A DNA stretch of 64,000 nt, from contig NZ_MTJN01000002.1 of assembly GCF_002017865.1 (NCBI RefSeq), forward strand, positions 558,001-622,000. The letters are read 5' to 3'. Shown piece by piece: positions 7,061 through 13,479 of this stretch. Each line of letters opens with the position of its first letter. Position 1 is the stretch's first letter. A program made the position numbers and the translations under genes. The stretch comes from Rhodoferax fermentans (GTDB lineage Bacteria > Pseudomonadota > Gammaproteobacteria > Burkholderiales > Burkholderiaceae_C). The notes beneath the pieces are model-generated. The model did not search any database, was not told the origin of the DNA, and saw only the letters and a program-made list of their open reading frames with translations.

Positions 7061-9724
7061 CTAAGCGGCCATGTGCGAGGCCCCGCCGCCGCGCAGCTGC
7101 TTCATCAGCTTGGTTTTCCAGCTCTCAGGCATCTTCGGTTTCGGTGGCCCCTTGGGTGCGGCGTGCGTCGTGGCCAGCCGCACGACGTGGGCCAGCGCGT
7201 CCACCTGGTCGTCGTGCTTGCCACCAGCCTGAAAGCGCAGCAGCTCCTTTTTGAACTCGGCGTACCACGGTGCCCGGCTGGGGAACTGGATCTTCTTCTG
7301 CTGCATGCGCCCGCGTGCGGGCTGGGCACGGGTGCGCTTGTCGGTCAGCGGTGTGATGACCTCGTACGACGGGTAGTGCTTGGCCATCTCGCACGCCTTG
7401 CTGAAGTTGGCCTTGATGGACTTCCAAATCTGACCATCCTCCACCGCAATCTGGTCGGCGTTCCAGAGCTTGGCGTAGCTCTGGACGGCGGTGCCCAGCT
7501 CGATGCCGTCGTCTGTCTTGAAGCGCCAGACGTCGAGCACGTACATGTTGTCGTACTCGTCGACCAGAACGGTGATACCGACGGTGTAATCGCTCTTCTG
7601 GTTCTCGGTGATGGCAAAGTCCCACGCCTGGTAGACGATGCGCCCGTGGCGCTGTGGCGCGTGCACGTACTCGATGAACATGTCCTTGGTGAAGAACGAG
7701 CCATCCTCGGGTGTCGGGTTCTGCTGGTAGAGCGCCGCCCACCACCGCTGCTGACCAAGCGCGTAGTAGTTGGCCATGCGCTTCTTGAGCATCTCGAACG
7801 TGTAGCGCGCCGGATGCAGCGCACTGTTCATCAACCGGGTGAGCTTGGAACCCTCGGGCGGTGTGGTGCCGGGCGGGAACTGCTCGATGGTGTCGTCGGG
7901 CAGGATGTACTCGTCGCCCTGGTCGTTGATGGCTGGGTACTTGACGATCTCGAACGTGTCGCCGTCACCGGTGGCCATGACCTGCTGGATACGCCCTGCC
8001 CAGTCGTCCTCGTTCCACCACGTATTGTGGCTCACCAAGCCGTTGGCAATGAAGTTTTCTGTGTCGTTTACTTGAACGTCGAAGACTTCCTCTACTCCGT
8101 CAAGCTCTACGCTTACCACGCGCTCCAGAGTGAAGTCGGAGATACCGAGCGGCGGCAAGTGCCACTGGCTCAGTAGCAAGGTGTCCGATTCCGGCATTGC
8201 AGTCGTTGCACAGGAGTCCTCGGACTTTTCCTGTGTCGTGACAATGGTCGACGGCGAGCTTGTGCTTCCAGTGAGCAGGCGAATTGCCCGCTTCAGCAGG
8301 CTTCCCACAAATCGCGCAGCAGCCTTTCTGGTGCTCGTACATGGCGTCGTAGTCCGCGTTTGTGATGCCGTATCGGTGTTTGAGACGCGCGTTGCGTCGT
8401 GGGATGGCATTGTCAGAGCCTGAACGGTGTCCATCTGCCCAGCGTTTTTTGGAATAGTGACTTGCGCAAAGTCCGCGGCACACGGCAGGCTGCTCGCACC
8501 CCTCGGCAGAGCACGTAACGCCTCGCCATTTGCCCCACTGCCCTTCACGGTTACGATTTTCAGGGCTGTAGTCAAGTTTTTCAGACGCGTCCACGATACC
8601 TCTCCGTTAGGTGCCACGGTCAGAAACGGGTGCCTCTGATTGGCTCTAACGATTCTACCAGAGTTCGTTAGAATTCTGTAGACTGAATCACGACGACTTG
8701 ACTTTATAGCTGCGACAGTTGTGCGTGCAAGCGTTCCGCGAGCGTACGTGGCGATCTCGTCGGCAGGCTTGAGCGTGTCGAGCCTGCGCTGAGAGCCGTC
8801 AGCCATCAAAACAGGTGTGTCACCCGTCATGCACATGATGCCCAGCACGCCGCCACCGGGTGCGAGCCGGGTCAGTGCGGTGGACATGTACCACTCCCAC
8901 ACAGCGTCGCGGATGACCTGTGAGTCCGCAGCCTCGGCGTCCTTCACCGGGTCGTCGATGACCAGGATGTGTGCGCCGCGCCCAGTGATCATGGTGCCGA
9001 TACCGGCTGCAAGGTAGCCGCCACCGTAGGTCGTGTTCCAGTTCTCGACGGACTGGCTGCTGGGGTCCAGGCGCATGTGCTCGAAGACACTCTGGTACGC
9101 CGGGTCGCGCACGAGGTCGCGGATGTACCGGCTGAAGCTCATGGCCAGGCTCTGGGCGCCCGAGGCGGCGATGATTTCCCAGTCGGGGTGCTTGCCCAGC
9201 ACCCACGGGGCAAAGTGGCGGCTGGCGATCTCGCTTTTGCCGTGGCGCACAGGCATCATCAGCAGCAGTCGGGGCTCCAGACCGGCTTCGACATCAGCGA
9301 CGAACTTCTCCAGGCGACGGCAAATGTCCTGGTGGACCCAGCCAGCGTCGTATTTGGGCCGGAATCGCTTGATAAACGCCAGCAAGCGGCGTCGGGCCAG
9401 GGTTCTGGCAGCGATTTCCTTCTCAACCCCGCTCAGTGGGCCGGGGGAGATGAAAACTTCGCCCGTAGAGGCGTTTTCGAGGCCCGGCGGGGGTGTTTGG
9501 GGGGTCTCTTCGGGCGGTACAGCGGTGATCTTGAGGCTGGGCGTGCGCTTCTTGGGCGGCGGAGCTACCGGCTCGGGTGATTCGAGCGTGTTTTCGGCGT
9601 CTGCTGCGAGTTTTGCCAGGCAATCGGTGCACTCCGTGTCGTTGTCACGAGGGAATAGCGTCGGTGGCCGCTTTTCTCCGCAGTGCTTGCAGACAAACTT
9701 AGTGCTGCGTCTTGGGCTCGACAT
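7061..9724 (-). CDS. Terminase large subunit interrupted by an intein
   Basis: This packaging ATPase-nuclease is an 887-aa precursor and 617 aa after splicing. It has an N-terminal zinc ribbon (CKHCGEK..CTDC, about residues 12-34), Walker A MPVRHGKS (about 157-164), Walker B HILVIDDP (about 252-259), and then the coupling motif. The intein cuts this motif: exteins GIM and TWWNEDDWAGR join to the usual terminase T-x-W-x-E-D-D signature. Nuclease acidic residues lie in QAWDFAI and GKHDDQVDAL. The start at 9724 is preceded by AGGAGGT and overlaps the terS end by 26 bases. The intein contains an out-of-frame endonuclease gene. Confidence 0.92.
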   Translation of the reverse strand: MSSPRRSTKFVCKHCGEKRPPTLFPRDNDTECTDCLAKLAADAENTLESPEPVAPPPKKRTPSLKITAVPPEETPQTPPPGLENASTGEVFISPGPLSGVEKEIAARTLARRRLLAFIKRFRPKYDAGWVHQDICRRLEKFVADVEAGLEPRLLLMMPVRHGKSEIASRHFAPWVLGKHPDWEIIAASGAQSLAMSFSRYIRDLVRDPAYQSVFEHMRLDPSSQSVENWNTTYGGGYLAAGIGTMITGRGAHILVIDDPVKDAEAADSQVIRDAVWEWYMSTALTRLAPGGGVLGIMCMTGDTPVLMADGSQRRLDTLKPADEIATYARGTLARTTVAAIKSSRRDSVYRILTNSGRIVRANQRHPFLTVAPNGEVSWTRLKNLTTALKIVTVKGSGANGEALRALPRGASSLPCAADFAQVTIPKNAGQMDTVQALTMPSHDATRVSNTDTASQTRTTTPCTSTRKAAARFVGSLLKRAIRLLTGSTSSPSTIVTTQEKSEDSCATTAMPESDTLLLSQWHLPPLGISDFTLERVVSVELDGVEEVFDVQVNDTENFIANGLVSHNTWWNEDDWAGRIQQVMATGDGDTFEIVKYPAINDQGDEYILPDDTIEQFPPGTTPPEGSKLTRLMNSALHPARYTFEMLKKRMANYYALGQQRWWAALYQQNPTPEDGSFFTKDMFIEYVHAPQRHGRIVYQAWDFAITENQKSDYTVGITVLVDEYDNMYVLDVWRFKTDDGIELGTAVQSYAKLWNADQIAVEDGQIWKSIKANFSKACEMAKHYPSYEVITPLTDKRTRAQPARGRMQQKKIQFPSRAPWYAEFKKELLRFQAGGKHDDQVDALAHVVRLATTHAAPKGPPKPKMPESWKTKLMKQLRGGGASHMAA
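8100..8594 (-). CDS. Endonuclease VII-like homing nuclease nested in intein
   Basis: This 164-aa protein lies wholly inside the terminase intein in a different frame on the same strand. The N-terminal Cys cluster (CSAEGCEQPAVCRGLC) and the C-terminal DHCHDTGKVRGLLCNDCN signature with an upstream CAICGKP pair match the Endonuclease VII/His-Me finger family. The start is GTG at 8594 with GGAGAGG four bases upstream, so it can be translated on its own. It is presumably the homing enzyme for the intein's insertion site. Independent function is inferred from the intact motif, the ribosome site and full-length conservation. Confidence 0.88.
   Translation of the reverse strand: MDASEKLDYSPENRNREGQWGKWRGVTCSAEGCEQPAVCRGLCASHYSKKRWADGHRSGSDNAIPRRNARLKHRYGITNADYDAMYEHQKGCCAICGKPAEAGNSPAHWKHKLAVDHCHDTGKVRGLLCNDCNAGIGHLATEPVALAAARYLRLHSGARGKRRA
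8645..8672. repeat. Inverted repeat ahead of the nested endonuclease
   Basis: TCTAACGA (8645-8652) and TCGTTAGA (8665-8672) form a perfect 8-bp inverted repeat with a 12-base spacer. It lies about 50 bases before the GTG start at 8594. Each arm matches the CTCTAACG motif found at several gene starts in this prophage. It may be a promoter or operator that drives the endonuclease separately from terL. Confidence 0.45.
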
Positions 9725-10151
9725 CCACGACCTCCTGTGTGGGGGCCATCTGCAGGGCAAGTAGCTCTTCGTCGGTCATGGCCTCGAACTTGGAACGCAG
9801 CCGCTGCTGGTTCATGTTCACGTTGATGGTCTTGACCTCTGGCGCGTAGTGGCCCAGTATCTTGGCCACCTCGGTCCAGCCCTTGATCATGTTGCCCGAG
9901 TCACCCTGCATGCGGGCGCAGGCAATGCCGTCCAGAATGCCGTCGATCACGTCCACCCGCTTGATGGTGGTCAGGTCGGTGAGCTTCTCGCGGGCCTGGG
10001 CGATCTCAAGGCGGATAGCTTCGGAGATGTCTGGGGCGCTGGAGTTGGGATACCCCGCAGCGAGGGCCGACGCATGCCGTGACTTGCCCGTGAGCACGCC
10101 GTCGACGAAGGCGTTCTGCTTGGGGGTGAGGGCTGAGGGACGACGGGCCAT
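9699..10151 (-). CDS. Terminase small subunit
   Basis: This 150-aa protein has the N-terminal helix-turn-helix layout of small terminases (LTPKQNAFVDGVLTGKSRHASALAAGY), a central helical oligomerisation region and an acidic C-terminal tail. It recognises phage DNA and recruits the large subunit, whose start overlaps its end. An in-frame TAA lies four codons upstream of the ATG at 10151, and no Shine-Dalgarno site is visible. A strong promoter at 10160-10188 would start transcription at or next to the ATG, so the message may be leaderless. Confidence 0.85.
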   Translation of the reverse strand: MARRPSALTPKQNAFVDGVLTGKSRHASALAAGYPNSSAPDISEAIRLEIAQAREKLTDLTTIKRVDVIDGILDGIACARMQGDSGNMIKGWTEVAKILGHYAPEVKTINVNMNQQRLRSKFEAMTDEELLALQMAPTQEVVDVEPKTQH

Positions 10152-10159
10152 GGTTCGAG

Positions 10160-10188
10160 ATTATAAGAGTCCGTGAGATTTATGTTAA
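10160..10188 (-). promoter_or_regulatory. Sigma-70-like promoter for terS and the head operon
   Basis: On the minus strand, TTAACA (10188-10183) and a perfect TATAAT (10165-10160) are separated by exactly 17 bases. The predicted start falls at about 10151-10153, at the A of the terS ATG. Confidence 0.7.
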
Positions 10189-10380
10189 GTGCTATGGAAA
10201 TGAGAGCAAGGTCTGTGAAAATTTTGAAAATTTTTATGGAGAACTTCGTGCTATGAAAAGGGGAGCGGGGTTCTGGGAAATGACGCGAACAAAGTCAAGC
10301 TGCCGACCCTCCCAGGGCTCGGAATTCCACCGCCCCACTTCGGATTCGGTTTCGTAGCAACCTTGGAGTCCCTTAACACC

Positions 10381-10432
10381 CAGCTTCGCAGAGCGAAGCT
10401 GAAAGACTCTTGGTTGTGTGGACGACGTGTTC
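10381..10432 (+). promoter_or_regulatory. Hairpin plus conserved 30-base leader block, copy 1
   Basis: A 9-bp stem (CAGCTTCGC, loop AGA) at 10381-10401 is followed directly by a 30-base block at 10403-10432 that includes GACTCTTGGTTGTG. The block matches 25 of 30 bases at 11222-11251, where a hairpin also precedes it and a ribosome site follows. This duplicated unit probably controls the early small genes; whether it acts as promoter or RNA leader is unknown. Confidence 0.5.
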
Positions 10433-10453
10433 ATAACCAACTAGGAGTTAATC

Positions 10454-10648
10454 ATGGCTACATCACCCAAGACCCTTGCAAACATGACCGCTGCTGAACG
10501 TCTGGCGTTCTACCGCGAAGCAACCAAGAACCAGGCTGTCAAGCAGTCTGACACCAGCTTCGCTGAAACAGTCGGCAAGTTCGGCGCTGACAGTCGCAAC
10601 TTCTTCACCAACGCACAAGCTGCGTACAAGTTCCACCGCATTCAGTGA
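10454..10648 (+). CDS. Small early phage protein (64 aa)
   Basis: The ATG is preceded by AGGAG nine bases upstream. The protein is soluble and helical, with an Ala/Lys-rich middle (YREATKNQAVKQ) and a C-terminal RNFFTNAQAAYKFHRIQ. It is the first gene of the early operon and sits behind the conserved leader unit, so it is likely expressed strongly and early. No family is recognised. Confidence 0.65.
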   Translation: MATSPKTLANMTAAERLAFYREATKNQAVKQSDTSFAETVGKFGADSRNFFTNAQAAYKFHRIQ

Positions 10649-10650
10649 CA

Positions 10651-10675
10651 CCACAGGGCCGCAAGGCCCTTGTGG
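10651..10675 (+). terminator. Hairpin between two small early genes
   Basis: CCACAGGGCC pairs with GGCCCTTGTGG across a GCAA loop (one extra T), directly after the stop of the first early gene. There is no T-run, so it may stabilise the upstream mRNA or pause polymerase rather than terminate fully. Confidence 0.4.
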
Positions 10676-10725
10676 CATTGCAACCTACGCATGGTGCGTC
10701 GGTGCTAACTAACAAGGAGTACGTC

Positions 10726-10836
10726 ATGGACGTCACTGAACTCACTCAGAGCATGGTCAGCTATCGCATCTACAACGAGCTTCGCGCCTTGGGCTACAGC
10801 CCGACGGCTGCGTGGAAGAAGGCGTATCAGCTATGA
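10726..10836 (+). CDS. Very small phage protein (36 aa)
   Basis: AAGGAG lies eight bases before the ATG. The peptide MDVTELTQSM..ALGYSPTAAWKKAYQL looks like a compact helix-turn-helix-sized fold, too short to classify. Its stop overlaps the start of the next gene (ATGA), implying translational coupling. Confidence 0.55.
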   Translation: MDVTELTQSMVSYRIYNELRALGYSPTAAWKKAYQL

Positions 10837-11078
10837 ACGGCTTCTTTGGTCATATAGATGCAGCACCGCTGTTCTACGGCCTGCTGCTGGCCATCGGCAT
10901 CTTCAGCATGTTGCGCAAGCTGCTGAAGTTCGACCTCGGCACCCTCGCTGTTGAGGTCATCGTGTTCTATGTGGTGTTCAGCATGCACAAGGGCACGCTC
11001 ACAGGCGGCATGTCCGCTGCCATCTGCGCACTGATCGTCGGGCTTGCCTTCAAGCTCGTGGTGCGCTGGTCTAAATAA
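10833..11078 (+). CDS. Small membrane protein (81 aa)
   Basis: The ATG overlaps the preceding stop. Three hydrophobic segments are visible (about residues 10-25, 33-48 and 55-73: LFYGLLLAIGIFSML, VEVIVFYVVFSM, ISAAICALIVGLAF-like), with a basic C-terminus (VVRWSK). It lies among other tiny membrane genes in the early region and may modify the host envelope, for example in superinfection exclusion. That role is only a guess. Confidence 0.6.
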   Translation: MNGFFGHIDAAPLFYGLLLAIGIFSMLRKLLKFDLGTLAVEVIVFYVVFSMHKGTLTGGMSAAICALIVGLAFKLVVRWSK

Positions 11079-11088
11079 GGAGAACGCT

Positions 11089-11193
11089 ATGCTTTTCGAC
11101 AAACACTGGCTTGTTGACGTCGTAACAGAAGCCTGCCTCGTTGTGGTCTTCATCATCGAGCTTGTAGTGCTCATCATCGTCTGTGTTGTTTGA
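11089..11193 (+). CDS. Single-span membrane peptide (34 aa)
   Basis: AAGGAG lies six bases before the ATG at 11089. The peptide begins MLFDKHWLVDVV, and its last 20 residues are almost entirely hydrophobic (VVVFIIELVVLIIVCVV). It follows the previous membrane gene by 10 bases. The clear ribosome site and placement make it more than a chance frame. Confidence 0.55.
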   Translation: MLFDKHWLVDVVTEACLVVVFIIELVVLIIVCVV

Positions 11194-11198
11194 CCACC

Positions 11199-11251
11199 AG
11201 AGCCACGCAGCGCGTGGCTCTAAGACTTTTGGTTGTGCAGACGATGTGCTC
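11199..11251 (+). promoter_or_regulatory. Hairpin plus conserved leader block, copy 2
   Basis: A perfect 10-bp stem (AGAGCCACGC, loop AGC) at 11199-11221 leads into the 30-base block 11222-11251, which matches 25 of 30 bases in the copy at 10403-10432. AAGGAG and the ATG of the next gene follow. The hairpin may also end transcription from the genes upstream. Confidence 0.5.
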
Positions 11252-11275
11252 TGTATATCAACCAAGGAGTCTTTC

Positions 11276-11458
11276 ATGATTCTTCAATCCGGTGAGCTTT
11301 ACACGCTCGCCACCGACCCGATGCTGATCCTGATGGCACGCGAGTGTGAGGACGTCGAAGACGAACTCGAACTCGCTGCGCTCAGCGCTCAGCGCGAGTC
11401 CACCCTGCTCGCTGCACAGGCTTACACCGCAGCACGTCAATCCTCTCAATCGTTCTAA
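11276..11458 (+). CDS. Small acidic phage protein (60 aa)
   Basis: AAGGAG precedes the ATG by seven bases. The sequence contains an acidic helix (ARECEDVEDELELAAL) followed by an Ala/Gln/Ser-rich tail. It lies 12 bp before the next gene and is probably cotranscribed with it from the second leader unit. The family is unknown. Confidence 0.6.
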   Translation: MILQSGELYTLATDPMLILMARECEDVEDELELAALSAQRESTLLAAQAYTAARQSSQSF

Positions 11459-11470
11459 GGAGCTTCCATC

Positions 11471-12406
11471 ATGTTCAATCGTTCATTCAATCTCACCAAC
11501 TTCGTCAAAGACATCCCCTCGCTGGCGCTGCGCAAAGCTGCTTGGCTCAGCCTTGTGGGCTCAGTCAACGCCTCGCTGTTCGGTGCAGCCGACGCCATCG
11601 TGCAAAAGCTGCAAGCTGCTGGTTACACCGAGCTGAAGGAACTCAGCACGCGCGAGATCAAGGCGCTTTGCTCTGGCCCCGAGACCGGCGCAAGCGTTGA
11701 TGTCATCGCTGCCAACAAGAAGCTGTACAAGCTGCACGTTGAATGGCGTGCCGAGTTGCAGCACACCACTGTGGTCAGCTCAGGCCGCAAGGCTGACGAC
11801 ACGCTCGGCAGCATTGCCAGCACCATCACGATGATGACTGGCCCGCAGAAGGAGCGCGACATCAACCGTGAAGCGGTACCGCTGCTCGCCTCGCTTGGCA
11901 TCACCGTGACGCCGGACATGATCGCTGCTGCAAAGAAACAGCGTCTCATGGACGACAACCACTTCGCCAACATGCGCAAGCAACGCGCGGGCATGATCGA
12001 GTACATCATCGACAACTTGTTTGCCAGCAACGACAGCAAGTATGACGGCGATGACGACGAGAACTATTCGACGCTCGATGTCGAGGTGAAGGAGTACCTG
12101 GCCAACAAGCTCATGGCTTCGATGAACAAGGCGATGACGACCAGTGTCAACAACACACTGTTCGGTCGTGCCGGTGACAACGTGCTCGGCGTGGGTGACT
12201 ACATGATCGCGCAGCGCATCGTGCCTCAGCTGGTCGATGCAATGACCGGCGTGGCCAAGCCCAAAGCTGCAAAGGCACCGCGTGCGAAGAAAGTCAAAGC
12301 GCCCGTCGTGCAACGCGCACCGCGCCCAACACAGAAGAGCGTCGTGACAACGGTCAACGACAACGGCTTCAAGGTGACACGCCCGGTTGAAGCCGCAACA
12401 GCGTAA
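11471..12406 (+). CDS. Hypothetical early phage protein (311 aa)
   Basis: The start has AAGGAG 8-9 bases upstream. The protein is mostly helical, with a mid-region acidic stretch (SKYDGDDDENYST, about residues 190-205) and a C-terminal basic Ala/Lys/Pro tail (PKAAKAPRAKKVKAP) suited to nucleic-acid binding. It is the last gene of the first early cluster, ending at a strong hairpin terminator. No family is recognised. Size and position, next to the candidate origin, allow a replication-associated or host-takeover role, but nothing proves this. Confidence 0.7.
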   Translation: MFNRSFNLTNFVKDIPSLALRKAAWLSLVGSVNASLFGAADAIVQKLQAAGYTELKELSTREIKALCSGPETGASVDVIAANKKLYKLHVEWRAELQHTTVVSSGRKADDTLGSIASTITMMTGPQKERDINREAVPLLASLGITVTPDMIAAAKKQRLMDDNHFANMRKQRAGMIEYIIDNLFASNDSKYDGDDDENYSTLDVEVKEYLANKLMASMNKAMTTSVNNTLFGRAGDNVLGVGDYMIAQRIVPQLVDAMTGVAKPKAAKAPRAKKVKAPVVQRAPRPTQKSVVTTVNDNGFKVTRPVEAATA

Positions 12407-12412
12407 ACAGTC

Positions 12413-12444
12413 TGGTCATCACACTTCGGTGTGGTGGCCATTTT
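12413..12444 (+). terminator. UUCG-loop terminator closing the first early cluster
   Basis: A 12-bp stem with two G-U pairs is capped by TTCG inside CACAC/GTGTG and followed by TTTT. It lies 7 bases after the 311-aa gene's stop codon. Confidence 0.8.
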
Positions 12445-13005
12445 GTGCGTCGGGCTGACGAACATGGTGCTATGAACTTTGTAGCAATGCAAACACGAAC
12501 ATGGTGACGACGTGACAGTGCAACATGGCCGGTTTGAACGGTTTGAACGTGTACCAGTACCAATGTACCAAAACAGTTTTAGCTCATCCTACAATACAAA
12601 TATATATTCTCTCTATCTCTATCTATTTATTTGAATAATAAATAAATTTCAGTACATTGGTACAAAAGAGGTAGTTCTCAGAGGGAAGCCCTACGTACCA
12701 AAGTGTGTACCACCACCGTCCAATAACACCGCCAATGTACCAAGAATTTCACCGTTCAGCGCCACGACGAACCAGGTGCCTCGGCCACACCGAAACATGT
12801 AACTAAATTACCGACTTTTTAGAGTTCAAAAATCAGTACAAACCGTGCTTTGAACTCTAAAAAGCCTGTTCCTGACTGAAATCTTACAGTTTTCACAGTC
12901 AAATAGGATAGCAGCTATGATCTTAATAGCAAACTATCGTTGTTCCTATTCAAATTCTTTGCTATCATTTTTGATGGTAACCAAATTACACAGGAGAAAA
13001 TCCAA
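12445..13005. other. Noncoding region with repeated TGTACCAA sites, candidate origin
   Basis: About 560 bases have no credible gene. TGTACCAA or its complement TTGGTACA recurs at about 12553-12575 (twice, overlapping GTACCAGTACCAATGTACC), 12653-12664, 12693-12713 (ACGTACCAAAG, GTGTACCAC) and 12733-12742. Between the first groups lies a very AT-rich tract (12590-12650, with TATATAT and TAAATAAATTT). Iterated sites flanking AT-rich DNA upstream of a primase-helicase gene are the layout of a replication origin. Inferred from arrangement alone. Confidence 0.55.
12815..12864. repeat. Perfect 16-bp inverted repeat
   Basis: CTTTTTAGAGTTCAAA (12815-12830) is repeated in inverse orientation at 12849-12864 around an 18-base loop. 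The arms contain the TTGAACTCTAA core shared with the recurrent leader motif of this prophage. Options are an operator, a cruciform near the origin, or a transcriptional roadblock. Confidence 0.7.
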
Positions 13006-13356
13006 ATGGCACTTGATGCAGAACTGAACTCATTAGCCCGCCTTGCTATACGCAATGCCTTCTGGGCTGACTTCAGCGCCCTAGCTAATCACTACATCAA
13101 ACTTGGAGCCGGGCTGGACACGGAACTCTTAGAGATGGAACTAGGCGAATTAACAAGTATCTACGGACGAAACACTAAAGCAACCGGCGATGAGTTCATA
13201 AATCTGTGGGTTCAAACCACTCGCGGGACAAATGGTCACGAAACAGTCGTGGAAGCCCTCAAACAAGAAGACGCTCTTGAAGTTCACCTCCAAGGCAAAC
13301 TAGTTTTCAAACGTGTGAAAGGTATGTGGTTCTTTCAAGAGAAAGCACTTGGCTGA
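13006..13356 (+). CDS. Hypothetical protein near origin (116 aa)
   Basis: AGGAG lies ten bases before the ATG at 13006. This protein is lower in G+C and more AT-rich in codon use than its neighbours (GAACTGAACTCATTAGCCCG..), hinting at separate acquisition. It is largely helical with C-terminal VFKRVKGMWFFQEKALG. It stands alone between the candidate origin and the primase-helicase gene. The family is unknown. Confidence 0.6.
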   Translation: MALDAELNSLARLAIRNAFWADFSALANHYIKLGAGLDTELLEMELGELTSIYGRNTKATGDEFINLWVQTTRGTNGHETVVEALKQEDALEVHLQGKLVFKRVKGMWFFQEKALG

Positions 13357-13479
13357 TTATTGAGGGAGCAAACCTCATTGAAAGAATTAATCGACAATCT
13401 GAACTCTAAGGTGATCTAATCGTCTCCCTCGAAACAACAGGCATCGCCTCTTCGCACAACATCTGAAAGTGCTCCCACC

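Larger units (their letters stand above)
8024..8833 (-). mobile_element. Intein (270 aa) in terminase with nested endonuclease gene
   Basis: Splicing blocks are intact: block A CMTGDTPVLMADG with Cys1, block B IVRANQRHPFLTV with its His, block F EVFDVQVNDTENFIANG, and block G LVSHN followed by Thr+1. The central 165 codons (8100-8594) read in the intein frame as Ser/Thr/Ala-rich low-complexity protein. In another frame of the same strand they encode a complete endonuclease VII-like protein. The splicing domain alone would be about 105 residues plus linker. The intein therefore seems to have acquired its endonuclease gene without fusing the proteins, while still keeping its own frame open. Confidence 0.9.
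10152..10453. other. Divergent regulatory region between late and early operons
   Basis: About 300 bases separate the minus-strand head genes from the plus-strand early genes. It contains the promoter for terS (10160-10188), an AT-rich stretch around 10205-10235 (runs of AAAATTTT), and a hairpin plus conserved leader block at 10381-10432 before the first early gene. A minus-strand reading frame covering 10234-10440 has no recognisable content and is not accepted as a gene. Confidence 0.6.

Noticed and set aside
10234..10440. Minus-strand frame of 68 codons in the divergent control region
   Set aside because: No ribosome site, unnatural composition, and it overlaps the hairpin and leader unit of the early operon.
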